Shown here in pieces: positions 28,085 through 37,381 of a DNA stretch of 64,000 nucleotides. This stretch comes from Bacteroidales bacterium. Lineage in GTDB: Bacteria; Bacteroidota; Bacteroidia; Bacteroidales; VadinHA17. The stretch lies in the NCBI GenBank assembly GCA_003141895.1, contig PLNT01000010.1, forward strand, positions 118,487 through 182,486, given 5' to 3'. The position numbers and the translations under genes were made by a program. Under the pieces are notes generated by a model. That model searched no databases. It was not told the DNA's origin and saw only the letters and a program-made list of their open reading frames with translations. Within the stretch, counting starts at the first letter, position 1. Each line of letters opens with the position of its first letter.

Positions 28085-30680
28085 TTTGATTCCTTTCCGG
28101 ATGTGTCGCAGGAAATTTCATAGATCCCAAAGATGATTTGACCTCGATATAATACTCGAAATCGTCGACAATGCTTTGAGCAGTGATATACACTTGCCAG
28201 ACTGAACGATTTAAATTCTTCAGATTAACCTGCTTGTAAGTCGTTTCCCCAATAGGTTTCCAATAGAATTTTGCATATTTTACATTATCACAAAGGATGA
28301 TAACTTTCAGTTTAAATTCTTCCCCTTTTCTTAAAGTTGTTCTCAAGGTTGGCACAATTATGCGATTGATATTTATGTTTTTATCTGATGGCCAACAGTC
28401 AGCCGGAAGTTCCTGCTTAGTTAACTTTTCAAATTCTTTACCGGGAATAAATAAATATTTTGCATAATTATGCTGCTGCCAGTTAGCCATTGTACCCAAA
28501 TCACCGGTTGTATTGATAGTTTTCAACAGAAAAGTGATAATCTCTTCAAATTCATCTATCTGCGTTATGCGTATCTCTATAAATGATTTGATGAGCTCTT
28601 TATTATTTCCCATTCTACCTTTTTTTGCTGTTTCCATCAACCTGTTAATTTGACCTGTTGAACAGGCAAATTTCCCTATTGCTCTTAAGTACTTAAAGGT
28701 ATTGATCCAATACTCAAACCGCTCCTTGTCACCTGCGCCTGATACTGATTCACTGAGCCTTTCAAAATTATCGACGAAAAGATAGTCAGCCTTTCTTTGA
28801 TCCCATTTAATTGTATCCGGTTTGATCCCTCCGGGACCTGACGACCAAGCACTTGGTCTGGGCAATAAAGTCGTTTGACCTCCTGGTTTGGTGCCATCGA
28901 GCTCCTCAAATATCTTAGCCGCTTCATTTGCAACTGATGCCCCGAAGTTTGCTTTAGCCCAGTCAAAATAAAAATCATTTATCGGCATATCTCTTTTTAG
29001 ACTTTTGCTTTTCTCCAGAGCCTGTACTGAATCAAGTTTTACCCTGAATTCTGGATTCCACGATTCCTGGCTCCAACTAGCCTTTGCAAGAGCAGAAATA
29101 TTCGGACTCAATATTTGAGTTCTCCAGTGAATTCCGATCAAACCAATACAGCCATAGGCCAGTGCATCAGAAGCATCTCGTCTCATTCTGCCTGCCCAGA
29201 GCTGTGGAAGAATCAGTCCTGGGTCATCTTCAAGCCATGGAATTGCCCACTTAGGACGATCGCTTACTTTAGTAAAGCCTGGTTCGATAGGGGAAAAGCC
29301 CACCGATTGATTAATGCAACTCATTGCCCAGTTGCTAGGTAGAAATTTGTCAAACATTGCCCTATCCTGCACAGGACCCAGAACCCATCCGCATGTTGAG
29401 AGTGAAAATGGTGCTTTGATTTTATCTGCCGCTACTACTGCAGCTGCAAGATCTAGACGGGTTTCTTTGATTTGCGTTTGGCTATTACGGTTATCCGTCC
29501 AGTCCTCCGGTGTCCAAAACCAATAATAATCAATTGGATAAGTACGCTTAATATGATCAAAAATTCCTTCATATAATGCTTCTCTCAACTTACTTTCCGT
29601 CGTATACTTTCCAAGTTCCTTAATATGTGCTCTTACTTTTCTAGGAATGGTTAAAGGAGTTTCAGTCCCCACACAAATTTTGATGCCGAGATTTCGACCA
29701 TAATTAAAGACATTTTTATAGAATGACCCGGTTCTATTCATGAATTCATTCCACTGATTATCTGTTATTTGCTTTACAGAATCAATCTGCCATTCATATT
29801 CTTTTGTATAGTTATGAAGATCAGCAATTGGGCCAGGAGGTGTGAATCCTTCCATGATTTCAGAACCATAATTGTCGGTTTCGAAAAGCTGACCACACTT
29901 ATAAAAATAATTACTGGTTTTTCGGAGATTATAACCCCAAGGAGTATCTCCAGTGGTAGTAAAATATCTTGCAGGATAACTGAATTTTACAGTTCCATCA
30001 GGATTTATGTCGTCTTTCAAACCTATCCAGACAGTCGGTTCAGGTCCCGCTCCACCCTGTGGATAGGTGTGCAACCCGAAAAAATTCATTTTCATTTTAA
30101 CCATTTGCGAAAACATCGATTTATAATCATCCGAATTCCACCAATCAGGCCCTTCAGGAAAATCATGAAATGGCAGTAATCCTCTGGTTTCAAAAAGAGG
30201 AGACGCCATTTCTGATATTATGGGGATGGAATACTGCTTTTTCCCATCAGGAATAACGTCACCATGAGCATAAAACCTTATCCCAAGTTTTTCCGCATAT
30301 TGATATGCTCCGTAAAGTGTACCTAGCTCTGTATTCCCTGTAATAAGAAGAATTGTATGATTCCTATTCTTAAAAGTGTTAATTGCATATCCGTCTATCC
30401 CCAATGCATAGATTGAATCGCAATATGCTTTTCGGAGCTTTAGTCCTGTTACAAGTTCAGATGTAATGGGAGAAATTACAATAATGCTTTTCTGTTTCCA
30501 AACTGGAGCGTTTTGGATTATTATCTCAGGAGCTACATTATTAACGAGATATGTATACCTTTTTATCTCTTTTGCAGCTAGTCTTATTAGATCAGAAGAT
30601 TGTTCTGGAATTATGATTTCAGGTTCATTTTTACAAGAAGTAATAAGGAAACAAATGAATAAAAATACTATGTTCTTCAT
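28068..30680 (-). CDS. Large lipoprotein with a GH67 N-terminal-like domain
   Basis: An 870-residue predicted lipoprotein (lipobox LITSC at residues 12-16). Residues about 90-150 contain HTILLITGNTELGTLYGAYQ and LGIRFYAHGDVIPDG, resembling the N-terminal domain of alpha-glucuronidase-type (GH67) and related proteins. A TIM-barrel-like region rich in W, Y and H follows, including YYWFWTPEDW and acidic residues suited to catalysis. The C-terminal 90 residues look like a beta-sandwich. It probably acts on an oligosaccharide at the cell surface or in the periplasm. The exact family is uncertain. It is 211 bp from the upstream M24-like gene, so it may have its own promoter. Confidence 0.6.
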   Translation of the reverse strand: MKNIVFLFICFLITSCKNEPEIIIPEQSSDLIRLAAKEIKRYTYLVNNVAPEIIIQNAPVWKQKSIIVISPITSELVTGLKLRKAYCDSIYALGIDGYAINTFKNRNHTILLITGNTELGTLYGAYQYAEKLGIRFYAHGDVIPDGKKQYSIPIISEMASPLFETRGLLPFHDFPEGPDWWNSDDYKSMFSQMVKMKMNFFGLHTYPQGGAGPEPTVWIGLKDDINPDGTVKFSYPARYFTTTGDTPWGYNLRKTSNYFYKCGQLFETDNYGSEIMEGFTPPGPIADLHNYTKEYEWQIDSVKQITDNQWNEFMNRTGSFYKNVFNYGRNLGIKICVGTETPLTIPRKVRAHIKELGKYTTESKLREALYEGIFDHIKRTYPIDYYWFWTPEDWTDNRNSQTQIKETRLDLAAAVVAADKIKAPFSLSTCGWVLGPVQDRAMFDKFLPSNWAMSCINQSVGFSPIEPGFTKVSDRPKWAIPWLEDDPGLILPQLWAGRMRRDASDALAYGCIGLIGIHWRTQILSPNISALAKASWSQESWNPEFRVKLDSVQALEKSKSLKRDMPINDFYFDWAKANFGASVANEAAKIFEELDGTKPGGQTTLLPRPSAWSSGPGGIKPDTIKWDQRKADYLFVDNFERLSESVSGAGDKERFEYWINTFKYLRAIGKFACSTGQINRLMETAKKGRMGNNKELIKSFIEIRITQIDEFEEIITFLLKTINTTGDLGTMANWQQHNYAKYLFIPGKEFEKLTKQELPADCWPSDKNININRIIVPTLRTTLRKGEEFKLKVIILCDNVKYAKFYWKPIGETTYKQVNLKNLNRSVWQVYITAQSIVDDFEYYIEVKSSLGSMKFPATHPERNQTIVVY

Positions 30681-30891
30681 ATTAAAATATTAAATATTCA
30701 CTATGCTGTCATTAAAACATAATCAGAGATTGATTAATAGTCATTAATAAAATCATATCAGAGACATCATGGATTTAAGGACTTTAACATCGTATACAAA
30801 ATAATAGGATGAAAGTATAAGTTTGTCAGGAACTTCATTTACAACAAGGTAATTTTAAGATTTCAAAATTCATGGGATTTTTGTAAAAATC

Positions 30892-32292
30892 TTAAGATTC
30901 TAATGCGAAAATCTGATCGGGATTTAAAAAGAATGGGGGTACAATACCAGGTATATTTGATAAGGGTAAGATTTCATCAGGCAATTCAAATCCCAGAATA
31001 TCAATCATAAACATTCTTCGATTCATGCATCTTTTAAAAACATCTGGGTATTTTGCATTTAGTTCAAATCGCAATGCGTTATCGGCTATAATTATTCCAT
31101 CCTCCATTCTTGTTGAGAAGTATTTATCAGATTTAGGGATAACGTCAACCTGAAAATACATCCCTGATTGAACCTCAATTTCTGAGCCTTTATAAATAGG
31201 TGAACTAACCCATTCGTCATAATGTATAAGGTGACCTGGATTCAGAAAAATTCCAAATTCTTTAAAAGGCAAATGATCGTTGATTAATTGTGCTATCAGG
31301 TTACCTTTTACTCCAATTTTAAGGTTTTTGTACCATTCTCCCATTGCGGAGAAATACGGTTTTGCAAAATTATTTATGTATCCCTTAGCTTGTCCTGGTA
31401 AATCTTTTTCGCTTTTTGCGATCCAGCCTGCCCTGCAAATATTACTGCCCCAGTAACCTATATTGGACGAAAATGGGTCACCCTTGTTGATGACGTAACC
31501 TCCCGGACTTGACAATCCAATATGTTTATTTCCACCTGATTGCATCCCAATATGACAGTTTAATGGATAGCCTGAAAAATTGTAATTATGTATCAATTCA
31601 AAATCAGTGATCCCGGGTTTTATTTTATAGATCATATTTTTCATTCCTTCGGATGCCATTACATTAGAAAACTCAAATAAGGCAACTTCAGATGTCGAGC
31701 ATCTTGCTCTCTGGCCATATTCTGAATGCATAAAGATATCATTGGAATTATAAACATTATCATAATTACTCAATTCTCTGAGAGTATCTACAATAAAACT
31801 TGGTATTTCAATGGCGTGTTCAGCTGATATGTGTTCCTTTTCAGAAAAATATTTCCAGCCTACACAACCTACTGTGGATTTTGAATTAATTCCTTCCGAA
31901 ATAAATATGTCCTTTAAGAAGCGGCTATTTTCCCTGGGTTGATTTAATAAAGAAAATGGCTGATAAAGTTCATGCCTCAACTTTTTGGCATTATATAAAG
32001 GACTGGCAGTCAAATGACCCGAGCATTCATTCCCAGTCAGTAAAAGAGGATAATCGCGAAGGGTCAGGATTAGCAGTGATTCTTCATAGCTAGGATCAAA
32101 ATTCACCAGATACATTAGATTGGCAAAATGTTCTCTGTCGCTATAGATAGCAAGATGCGTAAGTCCTCTAATTTCCATTATTTCACGCGTCTTTGAAATC
32201 CTTGCTTCTAATTCTTCAATACTAAAATCAACCCGGCTTACGTTTTTACCAAATTCCGGCCATTGTATTTTTATTAATCTTGCATTCTTCAT
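30892..32292 (-). CDS. M24 (creatinase/aminopeptidase) family protein with altered metal ligands
   Basis: A 466-residue protein with a creatinase-like N-terminal domain (AIYSDREHFANLMYLVNFD) and a pita-bread C-terminal domain. The usual M24 metal ligands are partly lost: the two aspartates expected in the GD...D..Y..D..R segment align with N277 and N284 (SSNIGYWGSNICR), and the first C-terminal glutamate is D383. A histidine in NPGHLIHYDEW and E397 in RMEDG remain. It has no signal peptide. It lies 39 bp after the symporter gene in a sugar operon, so a dedicated peptidase role is doubtful; a metal-independent hydrolase, as creatinase is, is possible. Confidence 0.75.
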   Translation of the reverse strand: MKNARLIKIQWPEFGKNVSRVDFSIEELEARISKTREIMEIRGLTHLAIYSDREHFANLMYLVNFDPSYEESLLILTLRDYPLLLTGNECSGHLTASPLYNAKKLRHELYQPFSLLNQPRENSRFLKDIFISEGINSKSTVGCVGWKYFSEKEHISAEHAIEIPSFIVDTLRELSNYDNVYNSNDIFMHSEYGQRARCSTSEVALFEFSNVMASEGMKNMIYKIKPGITDFELIHNYNFSGYPLNCHIGMQSGGNKHIGLSSPGGYVINKGDPFSSNIGYWGSNICRAGWIAKSEKDLPGQAKGYINNFAKPYFSAMGEWYKNLKIGVKGNLIAQLINDHLPFKEFGIFLNPGHLIHYDEWVSSPIYKGSEIEVQSGMYFQVDVIPKSDKYFSTRMEDGIIIADNALRFELNAKYPDVFKRCMNRRMFMIDILGFELPDEILPLSNIPGIVPPFFLNPDQIFALES

Positions 32293-32331
32293 ATTTTGCT
32301 TATTATAAATATATTACATTATCTATGCAGC

Positions 32332-33945
32332 TTATCTCAACCAGACAAAAATTAGAATTGTAATTACAGAGAGAATCAACAAATGAAGTCTCCAGTCAGA
32401 AATACCTTCGAATCTTGCAATACCTTTCGAATAATTGATAGTAGTTTTAGCCAGCTTTTCGGGGGAGGTTTTTTCAGTAAATGCGGAAACGGCAAAAAGT
32501 ACACCAGTTATAAATAGACTGGCAAAGAATCCCCGGTATCCATAATTTAAGGTTAGCTTATGATGCAGGAAAGGAAAGATTTCTTTTCCAGTTTCAGGTC
32601 CAAGTAAATGGTCTGTCACAAAAATAGTCGCGAGTATTATTCCTGACATTACTGATGCGATAGCAGCTTTGAAAGTCACTTTTTTACTAATAATCCCAAA
32701 AAAAATGGCAGGAAAAATCGGCATTACCAGGTAAACCGATATGGTTTGCAAGTACTTGTACAAACCTTCTTTGTTTTTATAAACCATATAGGCCGCACCT
32801 ATACCCAGTAAGGTTATTATCATGATGGTTATTCTTCCTAAAGAAATCTGTTTTTTTTCCGGAAGATTTGGCCGAAACTCAACAACAAAATCACGCACCA
32901 CCAGTGTTGATACCGAGTTCAGTATTGCAATATTAGACGTAATGATTGCCGCCACTAAGGAAGCCAGAACTAAACCTCTCAATCCGGTTGGAAGAAGTTC
33001 AGTCATCAAAAGAGCAAAGGTTTGTTTGGTTTCTTCACCTTGCAAATGTCCTGGGAAGAGAGCAAAGGCAATAACGCCCGGCAGAGCAAAAATAAATATA
33101 GGAAGTAGTTTAAGGGTAGTTGCGAACATCGCTCCCCACCTAGCGTTTTTAAGATCTGGAGCTGCCAGGACCCTCTGCACATTCACCTGATCCATACCCC
33201 AATAGAATATTCCAGAAGCAAAAACTGACCCGATAACTCCCCAGAATGGATATACCGGATCATCAAAGGGTTTTGCAATTGACATCATTTGAGGTGCTTT
33301 TTCCATTAACGAACTCCATCCTCCGACTTTATGAAGACCAATAAAAAGCATGATTGCTGTTCCCCCTATCATGATAATCACCTGGATGCTATCCGAATAG
33401 GCGACTGCAGTAAATCCACCGATCATGGTAAAAATGGCTACAGCTAGTCCGGTAATAAATATGATTGACATAATATTCCATCCAAGAATGCTGTTAAAAA
33501 CAAGAGCTCCTGCAAAAAGTGTAAATGCAAGCTTTGTCATTATGCTAATTACAAGCATAAATCCTGAAAAAAATATACGGGCACTTCTGTTATACCGTAA
33601 TTCAAGAAATTCAGGTATGGTATATATCCTGTTCTTCATGTAATAAGGGAAGAGAATGGCACAAGAGATCCCTAGTGTTATTGCTGTAGTCAGCTCAACC
33701 AATCCTGCGGATAACCCATAGCGATAGGAATCACCTGATAAGCCTACCAGGTGCTCAGCTCCAATATTCGTGGCAAAGATCGATGCTCCAATAATGGGCC
33801 ATTTAATTGACCTCCCTCCAAGGAAGAAATTCGAACTGTTTAAACTTGCCTTTTTAAGGTAAGCCATATATATTCCAAAAGAAAGGCTTCCAATTATTAT
33901 AACTGCTAAGACCAGCCAGTCCAAATAAGATAGTGTAAGGTTCAT
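32332..33945 (-). CDS. Sodium/solute symporter (SSS family)
   Basis: A 537-residue inner-membrane protein with about 13-14 hydrophobic spans and the SLC5/SSF pattern: an N-terminal FFLGGRSIKWPIIGASIFATNIG segment, the sodium-site area around GFTAVAYSDSIQ, and the typical VAAIITSNIAILNSVSTL. It probably imports a sugar or uronate with sodium. It sits between the aldolase gene (23 bp) and the M24-like gene. Confidence 0.9.
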   Translation of the reverse strand: MNLTLSYLDWLVLAVIIIGSLSFGIYMAYLKKASLNSSNFFLGGRSIKWPIIGASIFATNIGAEHLVGLSGDSYRYGLSAGLVELTTAITLGISCAILFPYYMKNRIYTIPEFLELRYNRSARIFFSGFMLVISIMTKLAFTLFAGALVFNSILGWNIMSIIFITGLAVAIFTMIGGFTAVAYSDSIQVIIMIGGTAIMLFIGLHKVGGWSSLMEKAPQMMSIAKPFDDPVYPFWGVIGSVFASGIFYWGMDQVNVQRVLAAPDLKNARWGAMFATTLKLLPIFIFALPGVIAFALFPGHLQGEETKQTFALLMTELLPTGLRGLVLASLVAAIITSNIAILNSVSTLVVRDFVVEFRPNLPEKKQISLGRITIMIITLLGIGAAYMVYKNKEGLYKYLQTISVYLVMPIFPAIFFGIISKKVTFKAAIASVMSGIILATIFVTDHLLGPETGKEIFPFLHHKLTLNYGYRGFFASLFITGVLFAVSAFTEKTSPEKLAKTTINYSKGIARFEGISDWRLHLLILSVITILIFVWLR

Positions 33946-33968
33946 ATTGTATCTAAATTATCAAAAGA

Positions 33969-34841
33969 TTAAATACTCCTTTGTCTTCCGTCTCTATCGT
34001 TTGCAAATAACTTTATTTTCTCAAGGACAAGCTCATATCCTGATTGCTTTGCTTTTGTAAATAAATTTGGAACGCTATATTTGAATCCTTCTGAGTTTTG
34101 AGTTTCCATAAAGGACTTGCCAAATGCTGCTACAAATTCAGTACAAATGTTCACCTTCGCTATCCCACATTCTATTGCTTCAACAACCTTATCCTCAGGG
34201 GTTCCGGAACCGCCATGGAGAACAAGAGGTTCTTTAACCACCATTGCTATTTCTTTTAATCTTTTAATATTTATTTCAGGCTTGAATTTATAAAAGCCAT
34301 GCGCAGTTCCAATTGCAACTGCCAAAGCATCTATTTTAGTTTCTTTTATAAATCTTAGTGCATCCTCAGGTTTGGTCTGCAGAGCTTCTGATTCGTTGAC
34401 ACTTAATTTACCTTCTGTCCCTGCCAAAATTCCTAGCTCAGACTCAACAGTAATACCAAAACGGTGAGCAAGTTCAACAACTCTGCATGTTTGCTCAACA
34501 TTTTCTTCAAATGAGCATTGTGATGCATCAATCATGACTGAAGTAAAACCTGCTTCAATAGCCTGTTTTACCTGCTCAAAGCTACCTGCGTGATCGAGAT
34601 TAAGTGCAATGGGAATGTCAATATCGCCAGCAACAGAAGATGCTATCATATACATCTTATCGTAGCCACCAGCATGTTCAGCTTCTATTTGTCCTCCCTG
34701 TAATATCACCGGCATATCTAACTTTTGAGCTGCCAGTGTTATTGCCTGAGCGGAATCAAGTGACCAGAAAGTAAAAGCACCTAGTGCATAACCACTTCCC
34801 CGGGCATTTATTAATAATGGTTTCATTGGTATAAGTTTCAT
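33969..34841 (-). CDS. Class II ketose-phosphate aldolase (GatY/KbaY/FbaA family)
   Basis: A 290-residue zinc aldolase. The proton-donor aspartate and a zinc histidine are in NLDHAGS, another metal region is ESELGILAGTEGK, and the substrate phosphate region is LHGGSGTP. It would split a ketose phosphate to dihydroxyacetone phosphate and an aldehyde; the substrate is not deducible. The start at 34841 is preceded by AAAGGAG (34857-34851) with 9 nt spacing, an unusual strong ribosome-binding site for this phylum. Confidence 0.88.
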   Translation of the reverse strand: MKLIPMKPLLINARGSGYALGAFTFWSLDSAQAITLAAQKLDMPVILQGGQIEAEHAGGYDKMYMIASSVAGDIDIPIALNLDHAGSFEQVKQAIEAGFTSVMIDASQCSFEENVEQTCRVVELAHRFGITVESELGILAGTEGKLSVNESEALQTKPEDALRFIKETKIDALAVAIGTAHGFYKFKPEINIKRLKEIAMVVKEPLVLHGGSGTPEDKVVEAIECGIAKVNICTEFVAAFGKSFMETQNSEGFKYSVPNLFTKAKQSGYELVLEKIKLFANDRDGRQRSI

Positions 34842-34870
34842 AGAAGTATACTCCTTTCTTTAATCAAAAT

Positions 34871-35848
34871 TTATTTAAGATAACTAACTTGTTTCTCCAG
34901 GTTAAATTTTTTGTCTTGTACTTGATTCCCAATAAAATAGATTATTTCATTGAAATTAATATTACTGGTGGTAGCTCCCATCATGCGGATACAGAAATTA
35001 GCTACAGCACATGCGAATACGGCACTTTCATATATATCCCAGTTCTTCAGAAGTCCTACTAAATAACCTGACATGAATGCATCTCCTGCACCTGTTGTAT
35101 CAACTACACATGGACAACCAAACGGTGGAATAAAATATTCGTGATCAAAATCTGTTACATAACAGCCTTTAGACCCAAGTTTAACACCAAATTGTTTGAG
35201 CCTGTATGCAGAAAATAATTCTCTCATTGCTTGCAGGGATCTTGTTCCTGTAATCTGAACAGCTTCATCATAACTCGGGAAGAAGACATCAGTATAGGGT
35301 AACGCATCTTTAATTTTTTCTAACCATAAACCATTTGCGTCCCATGTTGCATCCATTGCAGTCTTAATATTATAACTTTTGGCTTTTTTAAATAATACAG
35401 TTAAGCCATTCCCGTCAATCCCTGCTAGTGCCATACTACTTCCAATGAAAATTATTTTTGAATTTTTGATATTTGCATCAGAAATCATTTTATAAGTAAA
35501 TGAATCATTGCTCTTCCCATAATATGCAAAATGACGGGCACCATTTGATTCGGAAAGTACTACACTCGTTGATGTAGAATATTCGTCGGAAATAATTACT
35601 CCAGAGGTGTCAACTCCCCAACGGTTTGCTTCATTAACCAGGAATTTCCCTGAAGTGTCATTTCCAACCATACCGCATATATTTGTTTTAATTCCAAGTT
35701 TAGCAAGATTGATGGCTACATTAAGTGCATCTCCTCCTGAAGTAAACTTTATAGTATCAATTCTTGCTGAATCCTTCTCAAAAATGCTGGCATCAACAGG
35801 GTTAATAATAATATCTGCAACCATTAGTCCTACCGATAAAACATCCAT
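34871..35848 (-). CDS. PfkB family carbohydrate kinase
   Basis: About 325 residues from MDVLSVGLMVADI at 35848. That start is preferred over the more upstream ATG at 35887 because GGAGG (35860-35856) lies 7 nt before it and the ribokinase fold begins there. The N-terminal GGDALNVAINLAKLG motif and the catalytic GAGDAFMSGYL motif are intact. It phosphorylates a sugar, possibly one later cleaved by the adjacent aldolase 29 bp downstream. Confidence 0.87.
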   Translation of the reverse strand: MDVLSVGLMVADIIINPVDASIFEKDSARIDTIKFTSGGDALNVAINLAKLGIKTNICGMVGNDTSGKFLVNEANRWGVDTSGVIISDEYSTSTSVVLSESNGARHFAYYGKSNDSFTYKMISDANIKNSKIIFIGSSMALAGIDGNGLTVLFKKAKSYNIKTAMDATWDANGLWLEKIKDALPYTDVFFPSYDEAVQITGTRSLQAMRELFSAYRLKQFGVKLGSKGCYVTDFDHEYFIPPFGCPCVVDTTGAGDAFMSGYLVGLLKNWDIYESAVFACAVANFCIRMMGATTSNINFNEIIYFIGNQVQDKKFNLEKQVSYLK

Positions 35849-35948
35849 TTCTGATCCTCCATTTAGTTCATATTGCAATTTTCTCAATGTATAAGGTTCC
35901 TCTGAGCTTGCTTATCTAAATAATTTAATATGTGTTGTCTTTATATAT

Positions 35949-37283
35949 CTAAAAATCTGAAGGTGTCATGCCGAGGAATTCCTGTGCAGTTTTAAATAGA
36001 ATTTGTTCAGCTATCATGAGTGCTTGTTCATGAGTATATTGTCCCTGCACAATTTTTTCAGACAAAACAACAGACAATTGTTTCCGTACAATTAAAGCTT
36101 TTGCGTAAGCCCACTCTACACAATATGCATCAGAGAAAAAACCAAATTGCTTATTTGTGGCTACCATATCGAGACGTTCATTCATAACCTCACGAATAGC
36201 ACTGGGAAAGAAATTATGCCACCAATATCCTGCCAAAGAGACGTTTGGTAATTCTCTCACAATTGTACATGCTGCCTGATTCTGATGCAGGTTGGAAATA
36301 AAAAGTGAAAATCTAAGAGAATTATGGCGTTCAAATAAGGATGCTAACTCAAATAATGTTTCGGAACGTAGTTTACTGCCAGTTTCGAAAGGGAGAGGTT
36401 CTGCACCTATTGAAAACTGTAATGTGAGACAGGGCTTTTTTCGGCCAATCTCATTGAAAAATAATTCGGATATATAATTTGCGAAAATATCTCTTTCCCT
36501 CGGACCTGCATTATTCCTGTTTGTAAGTGCCTTAATCATTTCTCCATTTGTTACGACTCGGTATTCGATATCGGTAGAAAAATGTGAGGCTATACTTAAA
36601 ATATTATCGTATGGAATCTTTTCACAGTAATGAGATACTGCTTTTGAAACATCTTCAAGAGTTTTTATAGTACGTTTAAAGTTAAGTTTGTTTCTATCCA
36701 TTGAAACTGGTAGAGGTGCTCCAGGCACATCCTGATTCCATGCATGTTCCAGTTCAATTAAGGCCGTGTCGAACTGGCCAAACTGGGAACGAGTAAAAAA
36801 TGCCCATTCCAAACTATACTGTAAAATATCATCAGCTATATGATCATGACCTCTCCAAAACTCGGTACTTACACGTTTAATTCCAGCTTTGTTGAGTATC
36901 GATCGTGGCCAATAATTCTCCTTACTCTTTTCTCTGATTGTGATATCAAGTTTACGCCAGTTCCCAGAAGTAATTTCACTATCCCAGTCATACAGATCTT
37001 TTAAGATTGTCTTTACGCCCCAGAAACAACTGGTATTCTGAATATATTTAATATATGGAATTGCACGTTCCAAACGAGAGGTTATTTCAGCTTCGTCAGG
37101 ATTTTCAGTCATTCTTGAACCATCCGGACAACCAGCACAATATAAGTCTGAAATCACCATATGATATAGAAGGATATCGTGCAGACCTCTTGCTGAAAGA
37201 TGATTAGCATCTACATGTGTATGTATATCAATTAGTGGAATTTGACAGAGACTTTTATAAATTTCTGACGCCGTGTTTTTCAT
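35949..37283 (-). CDS. Uronate isomerase-like amidohydrolase
   Basis: A 444-residue protein of the amidohydrolase fold. The N-terminal IDIHTHVD carries the metal histidines, and the C-terminal segment GFFSDAYCVEWAYAKAL holds an aspartate in the position used for catalysis in uronate isomerase. Overall resemblance is to UxaC, but the middle is divergent. In UxaC, glucuronate becomes fructuronate. The rest of the uronate pathway (UxuA, UxuB, Eda) is not in the window, so the real substrate may differ. Confidence 0.65.
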   Translation of the reverse strand: MKNTASEIYKSLCQIPLIDIHTHVDANHLSARGLHDILLYHMVISDLYCAGCPDGSRMTENPDEAEITSRLERAIPYIKYIQNTSCFWGVKTILKDLYDWDSEITSGNWRKLDITIREKSKENYWPRSILNKAGIKRVSTEFWRGHDHIADDILQYSLEWAFFTRSQFGQFDTALIELEHAWNQDVPGAPLPVSMDRNKLNFKRTIKTLEDVSKAVSHYCEKIPYDNILSIASHFSTDIEYRVVTNGEMIKALTNRNNAGPRERDIFANYISELFFNEIGRKKPCLTLQFSIGAEPLPFETGSKLRSETLFELASLFERHNSLRFSLFISNLHQNQAACTIVRELPNVSLAGYWWHNFFPSAIREVMNERLDMVATNKQFGFFSDAYCVEWAYAKALIVRKQLSVVLSEKIVQGQYTHEQALMIAEQILFKTAQEFLGMTPSDF

Positions 37284-37381
37284 ATTAAATTTGCAATTAT
37301 GTTATACATGAATCGGTCAAGGTTCAGATTATGAAATTATCAGCACTTTAGTAAGAACTTTTCAGGGTCGGAAGGAAAAAA

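Noticed and set aside
29769..30179. 136-codon plus-strand frame
   Set aside because: It is antisense to the 870-residue lipoprotein gene with no start signal or motif.
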